Shown piece by piece: positions 1 through 7,651 of a stretch of DNA of 8,654 bases. Origin of the DNA: Caryophanales bacterium (lineage in GTDB: Bacteria > Bacillota_I > Bacilli_A > RFN20 > CAG-826); the NCBI GenBank assembly GCA_022781015.1, contig JALEUF010000023.1, positions 1 to 8,654 of the forward strand, given 5' to 3'. Within the stretch, counting starts at the first letter, position 1; every line of letters starts with the position of its first letter. A model generated the notes under the pieces. The model was given only the letters and a program-made list of their open reading frames with translations, ran no database searches and was not told the DNA's origin. The translations under genes and the position numbers were made by a program.

Positions 1-7
1 AAAGCAC

Positions 8-25
8 AGTACCCAAATGGGTACT
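8..25. terminator. Hairpin at left edge, possible (bidirectional) terminator
   Basis: A perfect 7-bp inverted repeat (AGTACCC and GGGTACT) encloses the loop AAAT. On the plus strand the stem runs straight into a short T-run (to base 28), as expected for an intrinsic terminator of a gene lying to the left and pointing right. On the minus strand the stem lies about 40 bases past the stop codon of the response regulator gene and is followed by GTGCTTT before the window ends. It could therefore also end the minus-strand transcript if the T-run continues outside. The stem is short and the T-run modest, so this is a plausible rather than certain terminator. Confidence 0.45.
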
Positions 26-64
26 TTTAGGAAAAAAATCTTATTTATTTTTGTTAATGTTTTA

Positions 65-712
65 TTAATTAGAATTAGGACGTTCCAATATGACTAATCC
101 AGTTTCTCTTGCTCTTACTGCTAATTCAGTCCTAGAACGTAAGCCTGTCTTATTTAATAAATTGGATATATGTTTCTTAATCGCATTAAGAGAGACATTA
201 AGCTTCTTTGCGATTTCTTGATTGCTATATCCTCCAGTCATAAGACGAAGGACAATTAATTCCTTATTGGTAAATTCATTGCTTTTAGCCAAGCCTACAT
301 TGACGCTCATGGTAGCATCAGGATAGACAATCTCCCCGTTCATTACTTTATCCATAACGGATAAAATGCTTTCCTTATTGGCTTCTTTATACCAAAAACC
401 TTCTGCCCCTAGTTTTTTAGCGCGTTCTATGTAGGAACATTCAGGCATGCTTGTAACAATTATTATCTTTGTATTAGGGAATTTCCTTTTAATTTTAGAA
501 GCGGCTTCAAGTCCACTATAGCCATCGCTAGTAACCACATCCATCAATATCAAATCTATCTGGGTGGACATGCAATAAATCTCCGCTAAGGCAGCGCAAT
601 CTATGACTTTAGATAATTTATAGTTAGGTGAAGTATTGACAAAATGGGAAAAAAGCTCAGCTGGCATGGCCTGGTCTTCGACTATTAATACAGAATATTT
701 CTTCTTTTCCAT
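65..712 (-). CDS. NarL/FixJ-type response regulator (receiver + LuxR-type HTH)
   Basis: This 215-residue protein is a DNA-binding response regulator of a two-component system. The receiver domain spans about residues 6-125. It has the acidic pocket E12-D13, the phospho-acceptor D58 in the stretch LMDV, the switch threonine T87 in IVTS, and the conserved lysine K109 in YKE. A linker leads to a LuxR/GerE-type helix-turn-helix (about 146-205) with the typical FTNKE start and the NQEIAKKLNVSLNAIKKHI core. The length is normal for the family and no active-site residue is missing. The start is well fixed: an in-frame TAA lies directly before the ATG and the first receiver strand begins at residue 6. 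No Shine-Dalgarno sequence precedes the ATG. It lies 86 bases behind the GH78-like gene with no clear terminator between them, so it may be co-transcribed or have its own promoter. No histidine kinase is visible. A role in controlling the glycosidase genes is possible but only inferred from position. Confidence 0.93.
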   Translation of the reverse strand: MEKKKYSVLIVEDQAMPAELFSHFVNTSPNYKLSKVIDCAALAEIYCMSTQIDLILMDVVTSDGYSGLEAASKIKRKFPNTKIIIVTSMPECSYIERAKKLGAEGFWYKEANKESILSVMDKVMNGEIVYPDATMSVNVGLAKSNEFTNKELIVLRLMTGGYSNQEIAKKLNVSLNAIKKHISNLLNKTGLRSRTELAVRARETGLVILERPNSN

Positions 713-798
713 TTAATGAATGTGTTTTTAATCTAATTACATCTATAAGGATATCACCATTCATATATTAAGGTCATTTAAAAATGAAAATGTTACTT

Positions 799-2739
799 CT
801 ATTTATCATTAATTACTATTTGTTCGATTATATATGCTAAAGAAGATGCAAACCCATGGTTGCAACTTGCAGTTGGAGATAATTTTTCCCATATTGTCTT
901 GCTTTTATTTGCCATTTCTAAGAAATTAGATTTAATCTCGTTTTTTAATAAATCGAATTCTTTTTCTCTTAAAAGGAATAACATCCTTAGATATTTGCCG
1001 ATAAATAAAGCGGAAGGAAGCAAATTATATTCATGGACATGGAATTTAATCTTATCAACATATTCTCTATCTTCGTTTAGATTAAAGAAAAGCGCGTAAT
1101 ATTGGCATGTTTCAGATATATCATCTTTATAGACATTAATTTTCCCATTATCCATATAGGCATGATCATGATAAAAACCATCAAAATAAGACAATTCATT
1201 TATCTTTTCCATTAAGATAACGCTTTTCTTAATTAATTCTTCATCTTCATATAAAATCCCAATGTCCCTAATCATTTCCATATAAAGCATATTGGTTGGG
1301 AAGTTGATGCCTTTAGTAAAATCATTTGCCTTGCTCCACTCGATAAATACCCAGCTAGGCAAATTAGATAATAAGCCATCAGGGGTTTCATATTGTTTTA
1401 GGAAGCGATAAAAAGAATAAACCTTGTCTTTGAAGGCTTTTATTAGTTCTTCATCCCTGCTTCTATTCCTATAACTTAACAATTCAATAACTAGCCACAT
1501 TCCCCAGTTAGGAATAAAGGTACCGTCTTTATGATCGCTAGGATAGCACATTGCAAAGGCATCATTAGGGATATCCAAGCAATCTTGATATAGATAATTA
1601 GTTAGGAATCTTTTTTCTATCTTGTTAGAAGAAGAGAAATGATATTCTGCCAAACCTAAAAAATAGGAATCACATAGCCATGGGGCCCTTTCTCTACCTG
1701 GGCAATCAGTAAACAAATCATAGCTATTTTGAATATATGTATTCTTACTAGCTTCATATATCAAAAGAAGATCCTTGTCGTTTATATCGATTTGTCTTTT
1801 TTCAATATTGTTTTCTATTCCAATAAAGGAAACATCTACTTCTATATCATCATTAGGAACTAGAACCATTAGGTATTGCAAGCAATAAGGAATGTTATTA
1901 ATTAATTCATAAGTCCCCTTGTTTACATTAATTTCGATAAAATCATTACAGTTACTACGTCCAAAAACCCATTTGCCATCTTCAACTAATTCATCAAAAA
2001 CAAGGAATATCTTGCCTTTTGATTTTGATTTGATATGAATCTTAAATAACCCAGATTTAATCCCATCTAATTTATATAGATAAGATTTATAGCCCTCTTT
2101 TATCTTAGAAAAGAAATTTAATTCAAGATCATAATTATTTAGATACCTAAGGTTATCAAAATCTAGATAAGGTCGAGGAAGAATATTGCTAAAGCCTTTA
2201 AAATCTTCTTTCCTGATGAAAGAGAAATCATATAAAGGGAATTTATTATTTGTCTTAATTATTTCTATTTCTTTTAAATAAGTAACTTCTTTTGGATTTA
2301 ATCTAATTAATTCATCGCTAGATAAATCATAACGTTCAATTAATCCTCTTTGATAAGAATATTTACTAGAAATCGATAGATATTTCTTATTTATAAAATA
2401 ATCAAAATCAAAACTAGAAGAGACTAATTCATCATCTTTATATAATTCAATTCCAAAGAAAAATGGTTGGTTTTCAATATCGAAACTAGGAAATCCATAA
2501 TACAAAATCGATATCTCAACATTAGAAGAAATAGGGACATCGATTAATTTGCTTCTATATAGGTTCTTACTAGACCTAACTGGACCAAAATCTATTAATT
2601 CTTTATTAATATAGATGGAATAATAAGATGAACAAGTTACCTTGATGCGGTTGAAAATAACTTCATTTTTGTTTCTAGCAACTATATTGCTATTTAAACC
2701 TATTTCTTCTTTAAAACTAATTATCTTCATATTCCACAT
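799..2739 (-). CDS. GH78-like (alpha-L-rhamnosidase-type) glycosidase, compact, cytoplasmic
   Basis: This 646-residue six-hairpin glycosidase resembles GH78. An N-terminal beta domain carries the GPVRSSKNLYR element (52-62), comparable to the GPARx..YxR of GH78 proteins, and a second beta region covers about 190-310. The (alpha/alpha)6 catalytic domain begins near 320. Its signature DCPGRERAPWLCD (345-357) puts D345, E350 and D357 where Bacillus RhaB has D567, E572 and D579. E618, in TIWEKLSPTASCNHGFAS, fits the general base (RhaB E841). By family knowledge it would release terminal L-rhamnose by inversion, but related proteins can act on other sugars, so substrate is open. It ends 17 residues after the NHGFAS motif, so the usual C-terminal beta domain is absent; many GH78 proteins exceed 900 residues. 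No signal peptide is present, so it should act in the cytoplasm. The first ATG overlaps the upstream gene by 23 bases. A second in-frame ATG at 2730 (residue 4) would overlap by 14; neither has a clear ribosome binding site. Confidence 0.85.
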   Translation of the reverse strand: MWNMKIISFKEEIGLNSNIVARNKNEVIFNRIKVTCSSYYSIYINKELIDFGPVRSSKNLYRSKLIDVPISSNVEISILYYGFPSFDIENQPFFFGIELYKDDELVSSSFDFDYFINKKYLSISSKYSYQRGLIERYDLSSDELIRLNPKEVTYLKEIEIIKTNNKFPLYDFSFIRKEDFKGFSNILPRPYLDFDNLRYLNNYDLELNFFSKIKEGYKSYLYKLDGIKSGLFKIHIKSKSKGKIFLVFDELVEDGKWVFGRSNCNDFIEINVNKGTYELINNIPYCLQYLMVLVPNDDIEVDVSFIGIENNIEKRQIDINDKDLLLIYEASKNTYIQNSYDLFTDCPGRERAPWLCDSYFLGLAEYHFSSSNKIEKRFLTNYLYQDCLDIPNDAFAMCYPSDHKDGTFIPNWGMWLVIELLSYRNRSRDEELIKAFKDKVYSFYRFLKQYETPDGLLSNLPSWVFIEWSKANDFTKGINFPTNMLYMEMIRDIGILYEDEELIKKSVILMEKINELSYFDGFYHDHAYMDNGKINVYKDDISETCQYYALFFNLNEDREYVDKIKFHVHEYNLLPSALFIGKYLRMLFLLREKEFDLLKNEIKSNFLEMANKSKTIWEKLSPTASCNHGFASSLAYIIEQIVINDK

Positions 2740-4861
2740 TGCTTACATTAGATAAGACTATTATTCCATTAAGTTTAGATTCGAATCTTATTTTCTTTCC
2801 ATCTAGTCTTAATACGGGATTTTCCTTTAAGTTATTCCTGATTTTAATAGAAAAAGGAGCCTCGCTTTCTAAGGAAAAAGAAATTATCCTGCCCTTATTT
2901 CTAGTCGCATTAACCTTGATATTTCTAGGTAAATTCAAATTAAAGAATTTGGTTTCCTTATCTTTCCAGCTATTTGGAATAGAAGGGAATAAAGTAAGTA
3001 TCTCGTCATGAAAAGAAAGTAGCATATCCAAGATACTTCTATTTGCTCCCATATTCGCTTCTAAAGTCATAACATAGCAATTAAGGTCGCTATAACCTAG
3101 ATGCTTATAATCAGAGTTCATATGGAATCCATTTGGATGGATAAAGGCATCAATGAATATCTTTAAATACTTATAAGCGTTATCCCCATCTCCTATCAAA
3201 CTATATAAACCTGAAGCTTCAACAAAAGAGAAGCCAACCCATTCAGAAGTAGAAAATGATACAAGGTGGTCGATGTCTTTTTTGATTATGTCTTTGTTTT
3301 CTTCAATATTTAATAAAGGCAAATTCTTATACATCAGCATATGGGAAAAATGCCTATGGCTTTTTAGGAAAGATACATCCTTAGATATTTTTAGATATCC
3401 ATCTTCATCCCTAAAATACGGAGAAATCATATCAAGTTGGCTTTGATAATATGAGTAATCCAAGTTAAGAATCTTGCTATATTCGACTAATTTAGAATAA
3501 AGATACCTAAGCATTGTAATCTCAAAATTGGTTTGGTTCTTAAATAAGGATCTTTCTTCGTTTTCAAAGAATTCAGGTGAAGAATGGAAGAATGATTCCA
3601 AATAGCCATCTTTATTGATTCTTAGATATTTTCTTATACATAACTCGGTATTCTTAAAGAAATAAAAGCAGCACTTCTTAAGGAATTTCTTGTCCCCATA
3701 ATAAGAATAATAATCATCAAAAGCTTTCAATATCCAGATAGATACCATCGGAGATAAAGCATATTGAGGCCAGCCACCTAAAGGAAGTCCATCTTGAGAC
3801 ATGACCCCAGGAATAAGAAGACCATCGCTATGCATGAATTCTTTGGCAAATTTCTTAAAAGCGGGTCTATGGCTATATAGATAATCTACCAATACCTTTC
3901 CTTCGTCTTTATGATTGCTGATAAAATAATAATCATAAGTCATCTCGACATTGATATCGTTATGCAAATCGCTTTTCCAAGGTGGCAAATTGTCATTGTT
4001 TTGCGTCCACACCCCTTGCAAGGTAAGTGGATATTTCTTTCTTGAATTTGATCCAAAATAATATAAGCCCTTGATATATAGGTCATTTATTTGTTCATCT
4101 GGAGTAGATATAACTCCGTTTCTATAATACGAATCCCAAAATGAATTATGGTTATCTAGGTTCTTAGATTTGTTTTTATAATAGCTATTTAGAATAGCTT
4201 TTCCCTTAAGCAAATAGGTATCTTTTTGGATAGTAAATAGATACACGTATCCATTATTTTCCTTTATTTCCCTACAGATGATATAGAAGTGTTTATTGCC
4301 ATACATCTTTTGATATATGTATCTAAAGTTTCCATTTTCTTTATATTTGCTAGGAGGATAATCTAGTCCCCTATCTTCTTCGCTTTGATAAAAATACTTG
4401 CTAAGAATAAAATCGAAATCCAGTTTTCTATTTGAATTTATTACGAATACATCTTTATTCGCATCTATATATCCAGATAAAAGATAATCTTCGTTTTTGA
4501 ATTTAAAAGTTCCGTTATCAAAACAAATCTCAAATAAGGTATCTTTGGTTATTTTTATATCTTTAAAGAAAAGTCTACCTGCGTTAAGTTTAGTTGGATA
4601 AGGATGAAGATAACAATCATCGAATAACTTATATAGTTTTACGTAATCATTATTTATGCAATCTAGCATATATGGGTAATTAAAATTCTTATCCTTAAAT
4701 TCACCTGGTAATCTTTTGTCCCATAAAGAAACCAAATCCAAAGAAATAACTAGATTATCACTTCCATATATAAGAGCACCAATGCTCCCATTGCCAAGCA
4801 TTAAGCCTTCAAAAGAAGTATTTAATGGTCCTATGTTTCTAAAATAATGTTTGTTTTTCAT
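2717..4861 (-). CDS. GH95-like glycosidase (fucosidase/galactosidase-type), cytoplasmic
   Basis: This 714-residue protein follows the GH95 plan. An N-terminal beta-sandwich (about 8-240) opens with GLMLGNGSIGALIYG (19-33) and SLDLVSLW (40-47), as in GH95. The (alpha/alpha)6 domain (about 255-630) holds LQGVW (281-285), PPW (293-295), the HNDINVEM block (300-307), FHSSPE (425-430) and HRHFSH (502-507). A C-terminal beta region ends the protein. Against Bifidobacterium AfcA, E430 matches the general acid E566, but D302 sits where AfcA has N421, N304 matches N423, and E601 sits where AfcA has D766. Known GH95 enzymes remove alpha-L-fucose or alpha-L-galactose by inversion; the altered residues make the substrate uncertain. 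There is no signal peptide, so a cytoplasmic role on imported oligosaccharides is likely. The start ATG overlaps the stop of the upstream gene as ATGA, implying translational coupling. No Shine-Dalgarno sequence is seen. Confidence 0.85.
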   Translation of the reverse strand: MKNKHYFRNIGPLNTSFEGLMLGNGSIGALIYGSDNLVISLDLVSLWDKRLPGEFKDKNFNYPYMLDCINNDYVKLYKLFDDCYLHPYPTKLNAGRLFFKDIKITKDTLFEICFDNGTFKFKNEDYLLSGYIDANKDVFVINSNRKLDFDFILSKYFYQSEEDRGLDYPPSKYKENGNFRYIYQKMYGNKHFYIICREIKENNGYVYLFTIQKDTYLLKGKAILNSYYKNKSKNLDNHNSFWDSYYRNGVISTPDEQINDLYIKGLYYFGSNSRKKYPLTLQGVWTQNNDNLPPWKSDLHNDINVEMTYDYYFISNHKDEGKVLVDYLYSHRPAFKKFAKEFMHSDGLLIPGVMSQDGLPLGGWPQYALSPMVSIWILKAFDDYYSYYGDKKFLKKCCFYFFKNTELCIRKYLRINKDGYLESFFHSSPEFFENEERSLFKNQTNFEITMLRYLYSKLVEYSKILNLDYSYYQSQLDMISPYFRDEDGYLKISKDVSFLKSHRHFSHMLMYKNLPLLNIEENKDIIKKDIDHLVSFSTSEWVGFSFVEASGLYSLIGDGDNAYKYLKIFIDAFIHPNGFHMNSDYKHLGYSDLNCYVMTLEANMGANRSILDMLLSFHDEILTLFPSIPNSWKDKETKFFNLNLPRNIKVNATRNKGRIISFSLESEAPFSIKIRNNLKENPVLRLDGKKIRFESKLNGIIVLSNVSNVEYEDN

Positions 4862-7641
4862 AAAGATAATGGGATTAGATATATTCCTTTTCCTGGAGAT
4901 ATAGAGAATGAAAGAGTAGAATCAACGACCTTTCTTAAATGTTTGGTCCCATTTTCAAAGACAAGGGCATAATTTATTCCATCATTAAACCTTATTGTAG
5001 CATTTTTAATCTCATTATTGATTCTAGGTGAAGAATAATTCATCAATAAGTATGAATAATCGTTATTATTTTTGTATTCGCTTACTAGTAATGAATCAAA
5101 CGATGAAGAAAAGCTCATTTTATTTAGTGAATTGAGCTTATTATCTAATTTATTGAATTGGGCTAAATTCCCTTTCGCATAAATCCCGGAATAATCAAAA
5201 TAAGAATAATATGGGCTAAATGAATTGATTTCTTCATTGGCGGTTTTGCTATAACCATATAAATTGGTTTTGCTATAAGTTGTGAAATTAACTAGCCCAT
5301 TATCTAAATTAGAATTACTTGAATAAAGGAAATAGGCAATATCATTGCTGCCAAAAGCCATATTTGAATACATTTGGAAAAGTATTTCTTCGCTAGAACT
5401 AATCCCACTAATATCATAAGTAGCATCATCCATATTTGTCGAATGGATAAATGTCTTTAATTCCCCTGCCCCATATTCTTTGATCCTATTCGCATATAAA
5501 GATAAATTATAGAGATGATTGGTAATGATGCTTCCATTTGCCTTAACTGGATATTGATCAAAACTAGCATAGCCTAATGATGGGAATAATTTGGAAAAAT
5601 AATTATTTAGATATGTATTGTAATTATTCAGATTCCCTCCATCTCCAAAAGGAAGGAGATTAATAAATGGTTTGCCTTTGATTTTATATGTATTTAGATA
5701 TAAATCGTTAAAGACAGCATAATTGGCCATGTTTTCTTTAACACCTGGTTCATCTATAAGGAATAATCCATCATAAGATGAATATAAAGAAGAATAATCT
5801 AATTTAGACAAGATATATTCCATTACTTCTTTATAAATCGAATCTTTTAAAGTGAAGTTTTGACTTTTACATAAGGCAGATAAATCATAAATGATGGATA
5901 TAAAATCAACTACCTTCAGATTGTATTGGCTGGATTTGGATAATATCAATTTGTTGTTGGGTTTTATATTATCCATATAAGCATCTATAGTAGATTCCAA
6001 TTTGGCTTTATATTCTTTTTTCTTAGAAGAAATAAGGGCGTTATTATAGTTTTTTAAATCAATGGCAAATTGATTTTCTAATGTTCCGTTTCTCCCGTTA
6101 TATAAAGGTATGATCTTGCTAAATCCTGCATTTTTGACATCGTTTAATATCAAATCGGCATTACTTTCATTAATTTGAGGGACTGCATATGCAGTTATGT
6201 CGAATTTATCTTCAATCTTCATATTTGGGACATATTTCCCGTCTATTAATTCATAACCATCGATTTGGCTTTTATTAATCCCATAGATTGAAGAAAAACT
6301 CCAAACCCCGCTAGAAATAGTTTCATGCCCTCCTTCTTTATATTTACCAATACCTAGATTATTTAGATTAAATGATGGGAAAATATTTTCATTAACTGGC
6401 AAGACTATCTCTTTCCATTCATTCGCCTTGAATTGAATCCTATCGACTAAAGTAGCTAACCCAGTATATGTTTCTCTTATCTCGATAGACGTATCGACAC
6501 TAGTTTTCATATAGAAGTAAATAACTTCATATGAGTTTATTGATAAAGATAGATTTGGCTTGAACCAAAGCCAATCTTTAGGAGTAGATAAATCGTATAA
6601 TTCATACACGTCCCTATTATGTTCGTCTTTAACCACTCTAGAAGAGAAAGAGCAGACATAATCGTTATAGATTAAAGAATCTGAACTGCTATTGAAAAGA
6701 ATCGGATCTTCTTCTATTACTTTTTTCTCGCCGTAAAAACAAGTAAAGGTTAAATCAGTGATTTCAAAATTAAGCGTTCCAAACCAAATAGCCAAACCTA
6801 AATCAGACAAAGTAGATATAGAAGAAGTATCGATACTAACTAGATTCCATTCATCTTTACGTATTTGATATTGGCTAGTCGCAACATAATTTTTTCCAAT
6901 CCTGTATTGTAAGGTATAGTCTTTGCTTGATTTGACATAGAAATTTATAGAAGAAAATGAAGTAATATCAAAGCTCGAATTTAGATGAATCCAGAATGTA
7001 TCATTACCTGTTATGCTCGATAAAGAAATATACTCTTTTACCCCTGTTTCATTTCCATAAGTTATTTCATTAATCCTAGTCGCTGAATATTCTTGATTAG
7101 CAAAATGCATATCATTAACATCTAACAATCTGCTATACCTAGAATTAAATCTACTATTTAGATAGACCAAATAAGGGTGATTTGAAATTAAATACTTAAA
7201 TGAATCATCAAGGTTTTGATAATCGTGATTGCATTCATTTAAGGACATAAAATCTATAAAAGACAAGTTCTCTTTATGGTTATATATAGATTCAATCTTA
7301 TTATTTAGGATTTCACCTTGTTTTGAGTAAGATAAGACTACTCTTTCATCGTTACTCTCTAGGTTATTTAAGAAATCGGTGCTCAAATATTTAGGCTCGC
7401 TTATATTTCCTATGGCAGGTCTATCAAATGTATAAGTATTATGGTTGCAACATATGTAATATTCTTTGTTCCCGTTATTATCTAAACTAGGTTCTAAAGA
7501 AAGATAATGATTCCAATTGCAAGACGAACCATGGCCGTTTTCATTAGCCATGGTTTCAAGTTGATTATGCGAAGTAAAAATTAGCCCCATGGAGACCAAT
7601 GAAATAGATAATATTGAAGATAAAACCATTTTATGTTCCAT
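4858..7641 (-). CDS. Secreted modular glycosidase-like protein (two binding-type modules + TIM barrel)
   Basis: This 927-residue secreted protein has a signal peptide (K4, then a hydrophobic core of about 5-22). It has no lipobox cysteine and no C-terminal cell-wall anchor, so it is probably released. A Cys/His-rich segment follows (C41, H45, C64, C65, H67, with a further CNH at 137-139). Two beta-sandwich-like modules lie at about 172-304 and 312-454 and match those of the upstream gene. Residues 480-830 look like a TIM barrel: GLFLIDEPG (625-633, with D630-E631-P632), KPFINLLP (657-664), SFDQYP (693-698) and MAFGSNDIAYFLY (761-773). This order recalls uncharacterised beta-glycosidase-like proteins. 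E631 is the best candidate acid; I cannot assign a partner or a GH family. The C-terminal beta domain ends with SPGKGIYLIPL, like the PGEG strand of many glycosidases. The start is bounded by an in-frame TAG two codons upstream; M5 (7629) is an alternative that would lose the only lysine before the signal core. The gene follows a hairpin and overlaps the next gene by 4 bases. Confidence 0.8.
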   Translation of the reverse strand: MEHKMVLSSILSISLVSMGLIFTSHNQLETMANENGHGSSCNWNHYLSLEPSLDNNGNKEYYICCNHNTYTFDRPAIGNISEPKYLSTDFLNNLESNDERVVLSYSKQGEILNNKIESIYNHKENLSFIDFMSLNECNHDYQNLDDSFKYLISNHPYLVYLNSRFNSRYSRLLDVNDMHFANQEYSATRINEITYGNETGVKEYISLSSITGNDTFWIHLNSSFDITSFSSINFYVKSSKDYTLQYRIGKNYVATSQYQIRKDEWNLVSIDTSSISTLSDLGLAIWFGTLNFEITDLTFTCFYGEKKVIEEDPILFNSSSDSLIYNDYVCSFSSRVVKDEHNRDVYELYDLSTPKDWLWFKPNLSLSINSYEVIYFYMKTSVDTSIEIRETYTGLATLVDRIQFKANEWKEIVLPVNENIFPSFNLNNLGIGKYKEGGHETISSGVWSFSSIYGINKSQIDGYELIDGKYVPNMKIEDKFDITAYAVPQINESNADLILNDVKNAGFSKIIPLYNGRNGTLENQFAIDLKNYNNALISSKKKEYKAKLESTIDAYMDNIKPNNKLILSKSSQYNLKVVDFISIIYDLSALCKSQNFTLKDSIYKEVMEYILSKLDYSSLYSSYDGLFLIDEPGVKENMANYAVFNDLYLNTYKIKGKPFINLLPFGDGGNLNNYNTYLNNYFSKLFPSLGYASFDQYPVKANGSIITNHLYNLSLYANRIKEYGAGELKTFIHSTNMDDATYDISGISSSEEILFQMYSNMAFGSNDIAYFLYSSNSNLDNGLVNFTTYSKTNLYGYSKTANEEINSFSPYYSYFDYSGIYAKGNLAQFNKLDNKLNSLNKMSFSSSFDSLLVSEYKNNNDYSYLLMNYSSPRINNEIKNATIRFNDGINYALVFENGTKHLRKVVDSTLSFSISPGKGIYLIPLSL
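6280..6708 (-). repeat. Module copy 2 in the secreted glycosidase (protein-level repeat)
   Basis: Residues about 312-454 of the 927-residue protein. The recurring landmarks are WLWFKP (357-362), FYMKT (376-380), W409, LPVNE (414-418), LNNLG (426-430) and SSIYG (450-454). The same landmarks in the same order occur in the two modules of the upstream gene. The alternating hydrophobic pattern and exposed-type aromatics suggest a beta-sandwich carbohydrate-binding module. That function is inferred, since I do not recognise a named family with certainty. Confidence 0.7.
6730..7128 (-). repeat. Module copy 1 in the secreted glycosidase, diverged
   Basis: Residues about 172-304 of the same protein. 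The landmarks are weaker but in order: FWIHLN (216-221, against WxWFKP elsewhere), FYVKS (234-238), W265, LSDLGLAIW (278-286) and FYG (302-304). The KP of the WFKP motif is replaced. This copy may therefore have a different ligand or only a structural role. Confidence 0.6.
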
Positions 7642-7651
7642 AACCTAAATA

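Noticed and set aside
774..787. AT-rich palindrome TCATTT-AA-AAATGA in the gap before the response regulator gene, a possible operator or terminator
   Set aside because: The stem is all weak pairs except one and has a two-base loop and no T-run; such sequences are common by chance in DNA this AT-rich.
713..798. Search for a promoter of the response regulator gene
   Set aside because: TATAGA-like -10 boxes occur, but no hexamer resembling TTGACA lies 16-18 bases upstream of them, so no promoter can be supported.
860..1099. Open frame of 79 codons on the plus strand
   Set aside because: It lies antisense inside the GH78-like gene, whose family motifs make the minus-strand reading certain; the plus-strand translation shows no domain or start signal.
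2739..3011. Open frame of 90 codons on the plus strand with hydrophobic stretches
   Set aside because: It is antisense to the C-terminal part of the GH95-like gene; its hydrophobic look comes from complementing lysine- and glutamate-rich codons.
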